DNA of 64,000 nucleotides from an uncultured Aquimarina sp. (GTDB taxonomy: Bacteria > Bacteroidota > Bacteroidia > Flavobacteriales > Flavobacteriaceae): assembly GCA_947493035.1 (NCBI GenBank), contig CANLOW010000001.1:1-64000 (forward strand). Direction: 5' to 3'. Under the pieces are notes generated by a model. The model was given only the letters and a program-made list of their open reading frames with translations, was not told where the DNA came from and made no database searches. Positions within the stretch are counted from its first letter, which is position 1; every line of letters begins with the position of its first letter. Of this stretch, positions 52,491-61,729 are shown one piece after another. The translations under genes and the position numbers were made by a program.

Positions 52491-53564
52491 TCATATTTGA
52501 TGTCTAATTTTAGGATCTAAAATCAAATACAAAATATCCACAAATATATTGATTACAATAAAGACTAGCGCAATCAATAAAACAATCCCCATAACAATTG
52601 GCAAATCGGAAACATTAAGTGCATTAACCAGCTCTTTCCCAATGCCATTCCATCCAAAAATGTATTCTACGAAAACGGCTCCTGCTAACATTGAAGCAAA
52701 CCAACCTGAAACAGCTGTAACTACAGGGTTTAATGCATTTTTTAAAGCATGTTTCCATACTACCTGAAATTGATTTAATCCTTTTGCTCTTGCTGTCCGT
52801 ATATATTCTTGATCTAATACTTCTAATAAAGAATTACGCATCAATTGACTAACAACAGCCAAGGGTCTAATACCTAAAACCACCGACGGAAGTATTAGGT
52901 TTTTCAATTTTAGCACACTTCCTTCTCCAAAATCATCTAACTCGTAAAGGTTTCCTGACATGTTTAGCCCTGTATATTTGTACCAAACAAAACCAAATAA
53001 CCATGCTATAATAATTGCACTAAAAAAGGAAGGCACACTAACACCTATAGTACTCACTAACTGAATGATTGCATCCCATATATTTCCTTTATTAATTGCC
53101 CCTAAGATTCCTAGCAAACAACCTATAACCATCGCTATCGTAATTGCAACCAAGGCTAATATTAATGTATTAGGAAATGTTTCTGCAATTACTTCACTGA
53201 CCTTTTTTCCTGTTTTTTGAAAAGATTCCCTTAAATAAGGTTTCTTTAAAGCCAACTCATATTGCCCTAATGACAATGTAACACCCTCATATTTAACATT
53301 AAAAAAACTATAATCATCTTTAATCTTACTATGGATTGAAATAGGCGAAACGTCATTTAGAAACAACAAATACTGTTCGAAAATCGGACGATCAAAACCG
53401 TATTTTTTTCTCACTACAGCTAATTGTTCTTCATTCTGATTTTGTCCTAGCATCATTTGAGCAGGGTCTCCTGGCAACAAATTGAATAACATAAATACCA
53501 TAGTAAGCACTCCAAAAAGAGATGCGACACCAACCAATATTTTTTTCGTAATAAATTGAAACAA
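52491..53564 (-). CDS. Oligopeptide/dipeptide ABC transporter permease, DppB-type (orphan)
   Basis: The 357-residue inner-membrane permease of the OppB/DppB class begins with the typical N-terminal ITKKILVGVASLFGVLTMVF helix and LLPGDPAQMMLGQN (about 28-41). The binding-protein-dependent transport domain (about 130-350) contains the EAA-type loop LDQEYIRTARAKGLNQFQV. An insertion of about 40 residues lies at 75-115. No DppC, ATPase or binding-protein gene is adjacent, so partners must be elsewhere. The direct neighbours are TpiA and a DoxX protein. Confidence 0.9.
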   Translation of the reverse strand: MFQFITKKILVGVASLFGVLTMVFMLFNLLPGDPAQMMLGQNQNEEQLAVVRKKYGFDRPIFEQYLLFLNDVSPISIHSKIKDDYSFFNVKYEGVTLSLGQYELALKKPYLRESFQKTGKKVSEVIAETFPNTLILALVAITIAMVIGCLLGILGAINKGNIWDAIIQLVSTIGVSVPSFFSAIIIAWLFGFVWYKYTGLNMSGNLYELDDFGEGSVLKLKNLILPSVVLGIRPLAVVSQLMRNSLLEVLDQEYIRTARAKGLNQFQVVWKHALKNALNPVVTAVSGWFASMLAGAVFVEYIFGWNGIGKELVNALNVSDLPIVMGIVLLIALVFIVINIFVDILYLILDPKIRHQI

Positions 53565-53621
53565 TTACCTATTATTTTATTTACTCAACAAAAGACATAA
53601 TCCTCTTTCCTTGTATAGGAA

Positions 53622-54716
53622 TTAAAACTTTATCTCGTCAAAATCATTCCAATGCGCTTTATCCAAAATGGTTCCTTTTTGTAGTTGAACCGCTCCTGGG
53701 TTAGATCTCAACATCGTTTTTAAGGCAGTTTCATCAGTTGTATAAAAATCGAAAGGCAATTGATATTTTTCCTTAATTACTTTTTTATCATCTTCTGAAG
53801 AAGCCGAAAGCGCAATTACCTGATATCCTTTACCAATAGCTCTATCTGCTAAGGCCTTTAATCTTTCCAACCCTTTTGCTTCTGATTTACTTAGGTTATA
53901 ACATATAATAGCCAACACTTTATCTGCTTCTAAAAATTGTTGTGTGTAATCTTCTCCATCTTTTTCTATAGCAAAATCATGGATTGGCGGCTCATAACCC
54001 TTCTCTACTTCTATAGTTTCTACCCCTATGAATTTCCCGGAAGTTTTAGGATAATTTCCCGAGGTCGGTATTACTTTTTCAACTCCATTTTCTTCAAACT
54101 TCCATTGGTACTCAAATTTAGCTACTGGTGCACCATCAGGAACACTCATTCCTTCAGTAATATTCACTCCTTTTTTATATGCTCTAAAATCGATACTTGG
54201 CAAATGCATTAACACATGATAACTATACCACATCGAAGCAATCAATACTAAAAAAGTAATAATGATATTAACGAATTTTGAAAAGAACGGGGTTATAAAT
54301 CGTTTCCCTATAAATAGTATAACTATTAAGATTAATAATGCTACATCTTTCCAAAAGGATTGCCACGGATTCATTGGCATTGCATCACCAAAGCAACCAC
54401 AATCTGTTACTTTGTTAAAATATGCTGAATAAAAAGTTAAAAAGGTAAAAAACACAATCATTGCCAACAATGATATCAGTGTCAGTTTTCGCTTGTATCC
54501 TATAATTAACATTACCCCTAATAATACCTCGGTGATTACTAAAATTACGGAAAGCAACAATGCATAAGGTTGTAAAAATTCAAGATTCAAAACACCTTCT
54601 GAAAAATACTCTTGAAGTTTATAGGAAAAACCTAAAGGGTCACTCAACTTTATAAAACCCGAAATAATAAAAAAGATTCCTACAAATATTCGGGTTACCC
54701 CAACAAGTACTTTCAT
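53622..54716 (-). CDS. DoxX/MauE-type membrane protein with thioredoxin-like C-terminus (BT_3928 type)
   Basis: The 364-residue protein begins with four membrane helices of DoxX/MauE type (about 5-160), including TDCGCFGDAMPMNPWQSFWK (about 104-123), a characteristic Cys motif. Residues about 195-360 form a thioredoxin-like domain, AIICYNLSKSEAKGLERLKA then VIALSASSEDDKKVI, without a CxxC active site. This combination is known as BT_3928 family. It may relate to redox or methylamine-dehydrogenase-like maturation, but no function is established. Confidence 0.85.
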   Translation of the reverse strand: MKVLVGVTRIFVGIFFIISGFIKLSDPLGFSYKLQEYFSEGVLNLEFLQPYALLLSVILVITEVLLGVMLIIGYKRKLTLISLLAMIVFFTFLTFYSAYFNKVTDCGCFGDAMPMNPWQSFWKDVALLILIVILFIGKRFITPFFSKFVNIIITFLVLIASMWYSYHVLMHLPSIDFRAYKKGVNITEGMSVPDGAPVAKFEYQWKFEENGVEKVIPTSGNYPKTSGKFIGVETIEVEKGYEPPIHDFAIEKDGEDYTQQFLEADKVLAIICYNLSKSEAKGLERLKALADRAIGKGYQVIALSASSEDDKKVIKEKYQLPFDFYTTDETALKTMLRSNPGAVQLQKGTILDKAHWNDFDEIKF

Positions 54717-54871
54717 TGAATTGTGTTTTGTTAAATTTTTACATGAATGTTATTGAATATGATTACCAAGTTTTTCCTTTACATCATATAAATAATAAAG
54801 CTGGTTATCTTATAAATTCTAGATTGAAAATAGATATTTTAAAGTAAAAGGTGTTTAAAATAAACTTAAAA

Positions 54872-55411
54872 TTAAGCCCCCGACAAATGGATCATTGCAA
54901 AAATAGCATAGTTAATCATGTCTTGATAATTAGCATCAATGCCCTCACTAACTATAGTTTTCCCTTGATTATCCTCTATCTGTTTTACTCTTAATAATTT
55001 TTGAAGTATTAAATCTGTCAAAGAACTAACACGCATATCCCGCCAAGCTTCTCCATAATCATGATTTTTGGCTTCCATCAATGATTTGGTATTTGTGACA
55101 TACTTATTATAAAGATCTAAAGCTTCTGTTTCTTCTAAATCAGGTTGACTCGCAATACCTTTATCAATTTGTATCAATGCCATGACACAGTAATTGATAA
55201 TGCCTATAAACTCTGATTCTTGACCTTCATCAATTTTATGCTCATCGTTTTCTTGAAGTCCTCGAATACGCTGTGCTTTGATAAAAATTTGATCTGTTAA
55301 AGACGGTAATCGCAGGATACGCCACGCAGTTCCGTAATCTTTAGTTTTCTTTTTAAATAAATCTCTACAAATCGTTACTACAGCATCATATTGTTCGGAG
55401 GTATTCGACAT
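54872..55411 (-). CDS. DUF1599 protein with two repeats
   Basis: The 179-residue protein consists of two similar halves: KDYGTAWRILRLPSLTDQIF (about 20-39) with INYCVMALIQI, and HDYGEAWRDMRVSSLTDLIL (about 117-136) with INYAIFAMIHL. This is the DUF1599 or nucleotide-modification-associated domain 1 family. Some homologues are near DNA modification genes, but no such genes are here. It lies divergent from folP; a role in nucleotide metabolism is plausible but not shown. Confidence 0.88.
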   Translation of the reverse strand: MSNTSEQYDAVVTICRDLFKKKTKDYGTAWRILRLPSLTDQIFIKAQRIRGLQENDEHKIDEGQESEFIGIINYCVMALIQIDKGIASQPDLEETEALDLYNKYVTNTKSLMEAKNHDYGEAWRDMRVSSLTDLILQKLLRVKQIEDNQGKTIVSEGIDANYQDMINYAIFAMIHLSGA

Positions 55412-55459
55412 AAAATTGTAATTTGGTATTCGGTAATTTTTAAGAAAGCAAGGTAAACA

Positions 55460-55467
55460 TATCTTTG
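55460..55467 (+). promoter_or_regulatory. -7 element TATCTTTG before folP
   Basis: TATCTTTG fits TAnnTTTG and lies 25 bases before the ATG at 55492. A TTG start at 55465 would lie inside it, so the ATG is preferred. No exact TTG at -33 was found. Confidence 0.55.
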
Positions 55468-55491
55468 CAAACTCCCATCAAAAGCTTTAGC

Positions 55492-56328
55492 ATGACGATC
55501 AATTGTCAAGGTAATTTAATCGATCTATCAAAACCCAAAATATTAGGTATTCTTAATGTGACTCCTGATTCTTTTTTTGATGGAGGTACACTACATGAGG
55601 AAAATGATATTTTAAATCGTGTTAACACCATGCTTCAAGAAGGTGCTGACTTTATAGACATTGGTGGATATTCATCGCGTCCAGACGCTACAGACATTTC
55701 TACTGAAGAAGAAAAAAACAGGGTAATCCCCGTAATTAAGCTTTTAAAAAAAGAAATCCCTGATATTTTAATCTCTATTGACACCTTTCGAAGTGAAGTT
55801 GCTAAAGCTGCGCTAAACGAAGGCACTAGTTTAGTAAATGATATTTCTGCAGGCAGCTTAGATACCGAAATGATGAAAACCGTGGCTGCCTTTCAAGTTC
55901 CTTATATCATGATGCATATGAAAGGCATACCACAAACTATGAAGCAATTATGCCATTACGATAATATTACTAAGGAGGTTAATTTTTATTTTTCACAAAA
56001 AATAGCACAAGCTAGAGCATTAGGTATCAATGATATTATTGTAGATCCTGGTTTTGGATTTGCTAAAGATATCGATCAAAATTTCGAATTACTGAATAAT
56101 CTTGAACTATTACGCTTCCTTGAAGTTCCTGTTTTAGCAGGAATCTCTAGAAAATCTATGATTTACAAAACATTAAACACTTCTGCTAAAGAAGCTTTAA
56201 ATGGCACTACTGCGCTACATATGATTGCCTTACAAAAAGGCGCTTCCCTTTTACGTGTTCATGATGTTAAGCCTGCAAAGGAGTGTATCGAGTTATTCGA
56301 AAAACTTCGTAAATTTCAAAACAAATAA
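55492..56328 (+). CDS. folP: Dihydropteroate synthase
   Basis: FolP joins 6-hydroxymethyl-dihydropterin pyrophosphate to 4-aminobenzoate in folate synthesis, and is the target of sulfonamides. The 278-residue protein shows ILGILNVTPDSFFDGG (about 19-34), DIGGYSSRPDA (about 58-68), MMHMKGIPQTMK (about 140), DPGFGFAKD (about 185) and AGISRKSMIY (about 216). All key motifs are present. It lies immediately before cdaA with a 5-base gap. Confidence 0.95.
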   Translation: MTINCQGNLIDLSKPKILGILNVTPDSFFDGGTLHEENDILNRVNTMLQEGADFIDIGGYSSRPDATDISTEEEKNRVIPVIKLLKKEIPDILISIDTFRSEVAKAALNEGTSLVNDISAGSLDTEMMKTVAAFQVPYIMMHMKGIPQTMKQLCHYDNITKEVNFYFSQKIAQARALGINDIIVDPGFGFAKDIDQNFELLNNLELLRFLEVPVLAGISRKSMIYKTLNTSAKEALNGTTALHMIALQKGASLLRVHDVKPAKECIELFEKLRKFQNK

Positions 56329-56333
56329 AGCTT

Positions 56334-57116
56334 TTGATTTTAAACTTCATCCAGTTACGTTTTTTAGACATTATCGACATTCTACTAGTCGCTACGCTAC
56401 TATACTATATCTATAAGTTAGTACGTGGTACAGCGGCCATCAATATTTTTATTGGAATCGTAATGATTTATGGTGTTTGGCAATTAACCAAAGCCCTTGA
56501 CATGTTAATGTTAAGTACGATTCTTGGTGAATTTATCGGTGTCGGTATGTTTGCACTGATTGTTGTCTTTCAACAAGAAATCAGGAAGTTTTTATTGATG
56601 GTAGGTTCGACAAATATCAAATCGAGGAAGCGTTTCCTTTCTCAACTAAAATTTTTGAGAGACAATGAAGTTGAAGTATCGACCAATGTTGCCGCTATTA
56701 TTAAAGCTTGCGAAAATATGAGCACCTCACTAACAGGAGCCTTAATTATCATTAAAAGAAATACTTCTCTTGATTTTGTAAAAAACTCGGGAGATCATAT
56801 GAATGTAGAAATCAATGTTCCTATACTAGAAAGTATTTTCTACAAAAATAGCCCCCTCCATGATGGTGCTTTAATTATTGATAGGAATCAAATTATAGCC
56901 ACTCGAGTTATCATTCCCGTTTCTGGCGACATCAATATTCCTGCTCGATTTGGTTTAAGACATCGTGCTGCTATCAGTATTACTCAAAAAACAGATGCAT
57001 TAGCATTAATCGTTAGTGAAGAAACTGGGCAAATTTCTTATATCAATAATGGAGAATTTGTCCCTTACAAAACTCCTAAAGCACTTATTGAGCAACTGAA
57101 TAAAGACCTTGAATAG
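56334..57116 (+). CDS. cdaA: Diadenylate cyclase CdaA
   Basis: CdaA makes the second messenger c-di-AMP from two ATP. The 260-residue protein has three membrane helices in residues 1-80 and then a DAC domain, with the motifs NSPLHDGALIID (DGA) and FGLRHRAAISI (RHR) that define it. The start is TTG at 56334, 5 bases after folP; the protein start (MILNFIQLRFLDIIDILLVA) fits the usual N-terminus. It is translationally linked to folP, as seen in many Bacteroidota. In this lineage c-di-AMP probably governs osmotic or cell-envelope balance. Confidence 0.93.
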   Translation: MILNFIQLRFLDIIDILLVATLLYYIYKLVRGTAAINIFIGIVMIYGVWQLTKALDMLMLSTILGEFIGVGMFALIVVFQQEIRKFLLMVGSTNIKSRKRFLSQLKFLRDNEVEVSTNVAAIIKACENMSTSLTGALIIIKRNTSLDFVKNSGDHMNVEINVPILESIFYKNSPLHDGALIIDRNQIIATRVIIPVSGDINIPARFGLRHRAAISITQKTDALALIVSEETGQISYINNGEFVPYKTPKALIEQLNKDLE

Positions 57117-57196
57117 CCTTTAAATGTTGTAACACGGAATAAGGGAATACACTACAAAACTTCCTAAACTGATTCAAACACTAATCTATAGCAGAA

Positions 57197-58504
57197 CTAA
57201 ACCACATCTTTATATTCCTTCGCTTTAAAAGGTGTAATAATTAAGCGAGAAGCCTTATCAAAATTAATATAGCTATACACCCAATTAAAAAGCGTGATGA
57301 TTTTGTTTCTAAATCCAACTAAGAAAATCAAGTGAATAAACATCCAAATAAACCAAGCAAAGAAACCTCCAAAACGTAGTTTACCTAAATCGACAACAGC
57401 TTTATTGCGCCCTATGGTAGCCATAGAACCTTTATCAAAATACTTAAAAGGCTTCATTTCTTTTCCTTTATGACTCGCCAATAAGTTTTTTGCTAAATGC
57501 TTACCTTGTTGAATTGCAGGTTGCGCCACCATCGGATGCCCTCTTTCGTAATCAGAAGTTTTCATTAATGCTATATCTCCAATAGCAAATACATTATCAA
57601 AACCTTCTACTTGATTAAACTCATTTACTTTATAGCGATTTGCTCTTGGAACAATGGCTTCTTCATTTAGCCCTGGTAACGGAGAGCCTGTAACACCAGC
57701 TGACCAAACAAAAGTGGCAGACTTTAATTCTAGATCTCCATTAGTGGAGACTAAGTGATTCTCATAATTGGTTACTAGAGTATTTAGGTGAATCTCTACC
57801 CCTAACTTTTTTAAAAATTTCTCAGCATTTTTACTTGCCTTGGGACTCATCGGCGGTAGTATACGATCTGCACTTTCAATTAAATGAATCCTCATCTCAG
57901 AAAAATCCATATCTGGATAATCCCTTGGTAAAACACTTGCTCTTAGTTCAGCTAGACCACCTGCTAATTCAACACCTGTTGGCCCTCCTCCTACGATAAC
58001 AAAATTCAGTAATTCTTTACGTAATTCTGGATCGGGCGTAATTACAGCCTGTTCCAAATTTTCTAACATCAAACTACGTAATTTCAATGCTTGAGGAACA
58101 CTCTTCATTCGCATAGCATTATCTTGAATCGTTTGATTACCAAAGAAATTTGTTCTAGCCCCTGTTGCTATCACTAAATAATCATATGAAATAGTACCGA
58201 TATTAGTCTCTACTTCTTTCTGAGTCTCATTAATATTCAACACATTGGCCATTCTAAAAAAGGTGTTTTTCCCTTTTTTTACAATCTTTCGCAACGGATA
58301 AGCTATTGATTCAGGCTCTAAAGAAGATGTAGACACCTGATAAAGAAGCGGCTGAAATGTATGGTAATTTTGACGATCTAATAGTACAATTTGAAAATCT
58401 TTACGCTCTACTAATTCTTTAGCAATGGATACCCCTCCAAATCCACCTCCTACAATTACCACTCTTGGTTTTTCTGTTTCTGGAATATTTAGTGTCTTTT
58501 CCAT
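57197..58504 (-). CDS. ndh: Type II NADH:quinone oxidoreductase (NDH-2)
   Basis: This is a single-subunit, non-proton-pumping NADH dehydrogenase on the inner-membrane surface. Seen are the FAD-binding VVIVGGGFGGVSIAKEL (about 15-31), the NAD-binding FVIVGGGPTGVELAGGLAEL (about 165-184), and ATGARTNFFGN. The C-terminal segment (FAWFIWMFIHLIFLVGF) is an amphipathic or hydrophobic membrane anchor. The start is the ATG at 58504; a TTG 30 bases upstream is less likely. It is divergent from metK. Confidence 0.92.
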   Translation of the reverse strand: MEKTLNIPETEKPRVVIVGGGFGGVSIAKELVERKDFQIVLLDRQNYHTFQPLLYQVSTSSLEPESIAYPLRKIVKKGKNTFFRMANVLNINETQKEVETNIGTISYDYLVIATGARTNFFGNQTIQDNAMRMKSVPQALKLRSLMLENLEQAVITPDPELRKELLNFVIVGGGPTGVELAGGLAELRASVLPRDYPDMDFSEMRIHLIESADRILPPMSPKASKNAEKFLKKLGVEIHLNTLVTNYENHLVSTNGDLELKSATFVWSAGVTGSPLPGLNEEAIVPRANRYKVNEFNQVEGFDNVFAIGDIALMKTSDYERGHPMVAQPAIQQGKHLAKNLLASHKGKEMKPFKYFDKGSMATIGRNKAVVDLGKLRFGGFFAWFIWMFIHLIFLVGFRNKIITLFNWVYSYINFDKASRLIITPFKAKEYKDVV

Positions 58505-58754
58505 AGTCTTAGCTGTATCCTTTTTAAACTGCAAATAGCAATTATTCTACCTTAAAAACAATAAAGATACTAGGTTTTTCTACGAGAACCTTATAGCTAC
58601 AACACCGATTACAACAGTTACACTAAAATCTCTTCTCCTTTTGCAAATAAGAGAACGAAGAGCCTTTTAACGGAAAACAATATTAGTACTAGAATTTTAT
58701 CTTTTATTTAAGAAATCTATTTATAATGGATATGGTTAATATAATATTTTGAAG
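58505..58754. other. Intergenic part before the metK leader
   Basis: These 250 bases separate leftward ndh from the metK promoter. No gene, repeat or clear hairpin is seen. The minus strand TATTTGC near 58534 could be a weak -7 element for ndh. Confidence 0.35.
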
Positions 58755-58762
58755 TACTTTTG
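58755..58762 (+). promoter_or_regulatory. -7 element TACTTTTG of the metK leader promoter
   Basis: TACTTTTG matches TAnnTTTG and lies just upstream of the SAM-II-like leader, so the transcript would begin near 58770 and include the full aptamer. No exact TTG at -33 is seen. Confidence 0.5.
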
Positions 58763-58774
58763 TAGCTCAATTTT

Positions 58775-58840
58775 AGGGAAAGATTTGACTGATTGCAACC
58801 CTTTTTCGAATTATTCGAAATAAATAATGCTAAAGCAGTG
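58775..58840 (+). promoter_or_regulatory. SAM-II-like riboswitch upstream of metK
   Basis: The leader has the order of a SAM-II aptamer. P1 is AGGG (58775-58778) with CCCT (58799-58802). Its loop contains GATTTGACTGATTGCAA (58782-58798), which closely follows the conserved SAM-II loop GATTTAAC..ATTGCAA as remembered from the metX aptamer. L3 contains ATAAATAATGCTAAAG (58820-58835), like the conserved ATAAAT..GCTAAA. A pseudoknot P2 is possible between ACTG (58788-58791) and CAGT (58836-58839). Within L3 sits an extra perfect hairpin TTTCGAA-TTA-TTCGAAA (58804-58820). The metK start follows 50 bases later, so SAM could control translation or elongation. Metabolic logic (SAM represses its own synthase) fits. 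Confidence 0.75.
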
Positions 58841-58890
58841 TAAACTTCTGCAGCTCGTTGCGTCTTACTTCCCGACTAAAATATTTTTAG

Positions 58891-60141
58891 ATGTCTTATT
58901 TATTTACTTCAGAAAGTGTTTCAGAAGGACACCCAGATAAAATTGCTGATCAAATTAGTGATGCTTTAATCGATAACTTTTTAGCTTTTGATGCTGAGTC
59001 TAAAGTGGCTTGCGAAACCTTAGTAACAACAGGTCAAGTAGTATTAGCTGGAGAGGTGAAATCTAAAACGTATTTAGATGTTCAAAAAATTGCCCGAGAT
59101 ACCATCAATAAAATTGGTTATACCAAAGGCGAGTATATGTTCGATGGAAATTCATGTGGAGTACTTTCTGCTATTCACGAACAAAGCGAAGACATCAATC
59201 AAGGTGTAGATAGAGGTACTAAAGAAGAGCAAGGTGCTGGTGACCAAGGAATGATGTTTGGTTATGCAACTAAAGAAACTGAAAACTACATGCCTCTTGC
59301 GTTGGATCTTTCTCACAAAATATTAATTGAATTAGGAAAACTACGTCGTGAACTAAAAGACATTCCCTACTTACGCCCTGACGCAAAAGCTCAGGTTACG
59401 ATAGAATATAATGATGATAATATTCCTCAGCGTATTGATGCTATTGTTGTTTCTACCCAACATGATGATTTCGCAGATGATGAAACCATGCTAGCTAAGA
59501 TTCGTAAGGATATTGTAGAAATTTTAATTCCTCGAGTAAAAGCACAACTTCCTTCAGAAATTGCAGCTTTATTTAACGATGATATCAAATATCATATTAA
59601 CCCTACTGGAAAATTTGTAATAGGTGGCCCTCATGGTGATGCAGGTTTAACTGGTCGTAAAATTATCGTAGATACTTACGGAGGGAAAGGTGCACACGGT
59701 GGTGGAGCTTTTTCTGGTAAAGATCCTAGTAAAGTAGATAGATCTGCAGCTTATGCTACACGTCATATCGCTAAAAACTTAGTAGCTGCTGGTATTGCTG
59801 ATGAAATACTAGTTCAAGTTTCTTATGCAATTGGTGTCGTAGAACCAATGGGTATTTATGTTAATACCTACGGAACTGCAAAAGTAGACTTAAATGACGG
59901 TGAAATAGCTGCAAAAGTATCTAGTATTTTTGACATGAGACCGTTCGCTATTGAAGAACGATTGAAACTTAGAAATCCTATTTATAGTGAAACTGCTGCT
60001 TATGGACATATGGGTAGAAAGAATGAAATAGTTTCAAAAACTTTCACTCAGCCTGACGGAAATAGCATAACTAAAGATGTAGAGTTATTTACTTGGGAAA
60101 AATTAGATTTCGTTGATCAAGTAAAAGCTGCTTTTGCATAG
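58891..60141 (+). CDS. metK: S-adenosylmethionine synthase
   Basis: MetK makes SAM from methionine and ATP. The 416-residue protein shows [20 protein letters not shown] (about 5-24), [16 protein letters not shown] (about 115-130), [16 protein letters not shown] (about 250-265) and [19 protein letters not shown] (about 271-289). All catalytic motifs are intact; the loop of about 30 residues around 165-200 is longer than in E. coli, as in other Bacteroidota. The leader holds a probable SAM-II riboswitch, so the product likely represses its own gene. A strong terminator follows. Confidence 0.97.
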   Translation: MSYLFTSESVSEGHPDKIADQISDALIDNFLAFDAESKVACETLVTTGQVVLAGEVKSKTYLDVQKIARDTINKIGYTKGEYMFDGNSCGVLSAIHEQSEDINQGVDRGTKEEQGAGDQGMMFGYATKETENYMPLALDLSHKILIELGKLRRELKDIPYLRPDAKAQVTIEYNDDNIPQRIDAIVVSTQHDDFADDETMLAKIRKDIVEILIPRVKAQLPSEIAALFNDDIKYHINPTGKFVIGGPHGDAGLTGRKIIVDTYGGKGAHGGGAFSGKDPSKVDRSAAYATRHIAKNLVAAGIADEILVQVSYAIGVVEPMGIYVNTYGTAKVDLNDGEIAAKVSSIFDMRPFAIEERLKLRNPIYSETAAYGHMGRKNEIVSKTFTQPDGNSITKDVELFTWEKLDFVDQVKAAFA

Positions 60142-60159
60142 TAGAATCTGATACATAAC

Positions 60160-60205
60160 AAAACGGGTGTTTTTTTAATATTAAAAAAACACCCGTTTTT
60201 TTTAA
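60160..60205 (+). terminator. Strong terminator after metK
   Basis: 60160-60199 is a perfect 40-base palindrome made from AAAACGGGTGTTTTTTTAAT and its complement, followed by more T. It could terminate in both directions. It lies 18 bases after the metK stop. Confidence 0.9.
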
Positions 60206-60330
60206 TAGTAATTTTTGATTTAAGATACCCAAATCAACTACCTCGATATACGCATAAAATGTATGTAAGTAAAACCTGCTTTTCTTAAAAGGTAAGGGAA
60301 ACCTAAGTGGATTAAATCCGACATGTGAGA

Positions 60331-60963
60331 TTAAAAAACCCTTACACTCTCAATTTTCGTATTAGTATTAAAATCTGATATATTCAATAATTCTTGATCA
60401 GAATTATAGCTAATCGATGTGTCTTTATAGCCAGATTTATCAACTATAAATTGAATATTTTCTAAAGACGGAGATTCTAATACCACATGATCATTAATAT
60501 GAGTATACCAAACCTTAACATCAGGATAAGCTGAAACAAATTGAGCAATAGTATTCCCTACTCCAATATTACTTTTTGTGGTAATCTCAGGCGTGTAAAT
60601 ATTTATTTCATTCAAATTTCCTTTTTTATCCTTATCAACTCCAAATAATATTTTGCCTTCAGAAGTTATAAAGTCTGTTTTTACTGTTTCTGTGCCTTTT
60701 GCTGTTTTCTTAACAATATTTTTCACCTCATGCTTCAAAGGAGCAAACTGAGCAGGTAAATTTCGCCCTATTTCAAATTTCCCTACACCATTAGATGTTA
60801 TTTTCAACGTACTAACATTAAAACTACGCCAAGCATTGGATATCTTAACCGGTTCAACTTTTTTCTGAGCTGATTCAACAGCTGTATTTGATTCATTTTT
60901 ACCGCCACAACTAATTATTGTAATTAAGCCAGACAAAACGACCAATTGTTTGATTGTTCTCAT
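60331..60963 (-). CDS. Hypothetical lipoprotein
   Basis: The 210-residue protein starts with a lipoprotein signal (LVVLSGLITIISC, then GGKNES). The mature part has LKITSNGVGKFEIGRNLPAQ (about 53-72), then FGVDKDKKGNLNEINIYTPE (about 107) and SNIGVGNTIAQFVSAYPDVK (about 130). The layout of these strands vaguely resembles DUF1131-type lipoproteins, but the match is by eye and weak. The gene is divergent from tsaB. The function is unknown; it is not obviously linked to metK. Confidence 0.7.
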   Translation of the reverse strand: MRTIKQLVVLSGLITIISCGGKNESNTAVESAQKKVEPVKISNAWRSFNVSTLKITSNGVGKFEIGRNLPAQFAPLKHEVKNIVKKTAKGTETVKTDFITSEGKILFGVDKDKKGNLNEINIYTPEITTKSNIGVGNTIAQFVSAYPDVKVWYTHINDHVVLESPSLENIQFIVDKSGYKDTSISYNSDQELLNISDFNTNTKIESVRVF

Positions 60964-60972
60964 ATTTTTTGA

Positions 60973-61004
60973 TTGATTTATTTATACTAAAGATAGTACC
61001 TTTG
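60973..61004 (+). promoter_or_regulatory. Promoter of tsaB
   Basis: TTG (60973-60975), 21 bases and TACCTTTG (60997-61004) match the Bacteroidota consensus. The tsaB ATG lies 18 bases downstream. Confidence 0.65.
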
Positions 61005-61022
61005 TCGATCAATTAATACATT

Positions 61023-61697
61023 ATGGCAAAAATTCTTTGCATAGAAACCAGTTCAACTAATTGTTCTGTAGCTATTTACAATAAAAACACACTTGTTTCA
61101 CTAAAAGAAGACAACAATAAAGGGTACTCTCATGCTGAAAGCTTGCACTTGTTTATCAATGAAGTTTTAGAAAGCGCAAAAATAAAAATTGACGACTTAG
61201 ATGCCATAGCTGTCAGCAAAGGTCCTGGTTCTTATACTGGCTTAAGAATAGGCGTTTCTAGCGCCAAAGGATTATGTTACGCTTCAAACACACCTCTAAT
61301 TAGCATTAATACCTTAGAAAGTCTCGCTAGACAGTTGGTAATTTCAGAAGGAAAAATAATCCCTATGTTAGATGCTAGAAGAATGGAAGTATACACAAAC
61401 GTTCTAGATTCAAATTATAAAATTATTGAAGAAACTCAAGCTTTGATTCTAGATGAAAAAAGCTTTCAACAACACCTAACAAGCAGCAAGTCTTATCTTA
61501 TTGGAAGTGGTGTCTCTAAGTTTAAACCTCTTATTCAGCATGAGGCCGTTGAGTTTATTGAAGATGCTATTCCTTCTGCTAAAGAATTAGGATTAATTGC
61601 TTATGAAAAGTTTTTAAGGAATGAATTTGAAAACGTTGCCTACTTCGAACCTTTCTATTTAAAAGATTTTCAAACAACACCTCCTAAAAAGAAATAA
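61023..61697 (+). CDS. tsaB: TsaB, tRNA threonylcarbamoyladenosine biosynthesis dimerisation subunit
   Basis: TsaB is the non-catalytic partner of TsaD in making t6A at position 37 of ANN-decoding tRNAs. The 224-residue protein shows ILCIETSSTNCSVAIYNKN (about 4-22), VSKGPGSYTGLRIGVSSAKG (about 64-83) and the loops for dimerisation. It is of normal length and has the ASKHA fold. It has its own promoter and terminator. Confidence 0.94.
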   Translation: MAKILCIETSSTNCSVAIYNKNTLVSLKEDNNKGYSHAESLHLFINEVLESAKIKIDDLDAIAVSKGPGSYTGLRIGVSSAKGLCYASNTPLISINTLESLARQLVISEGKIIPMLDARRMEVYTNVLDSNYKIIEETQALILDEKSFQQHLTSSKSYLIGSGVSKFKPLIQHEAVEFIEDAIPSAKELGLIAYEKFLRNEFENVAYFEPFYLKDFQTTPPKKK

Positions 61698-61729
61698 ATC
61701 GATATAACAATTGAGAATACCACATAAAA

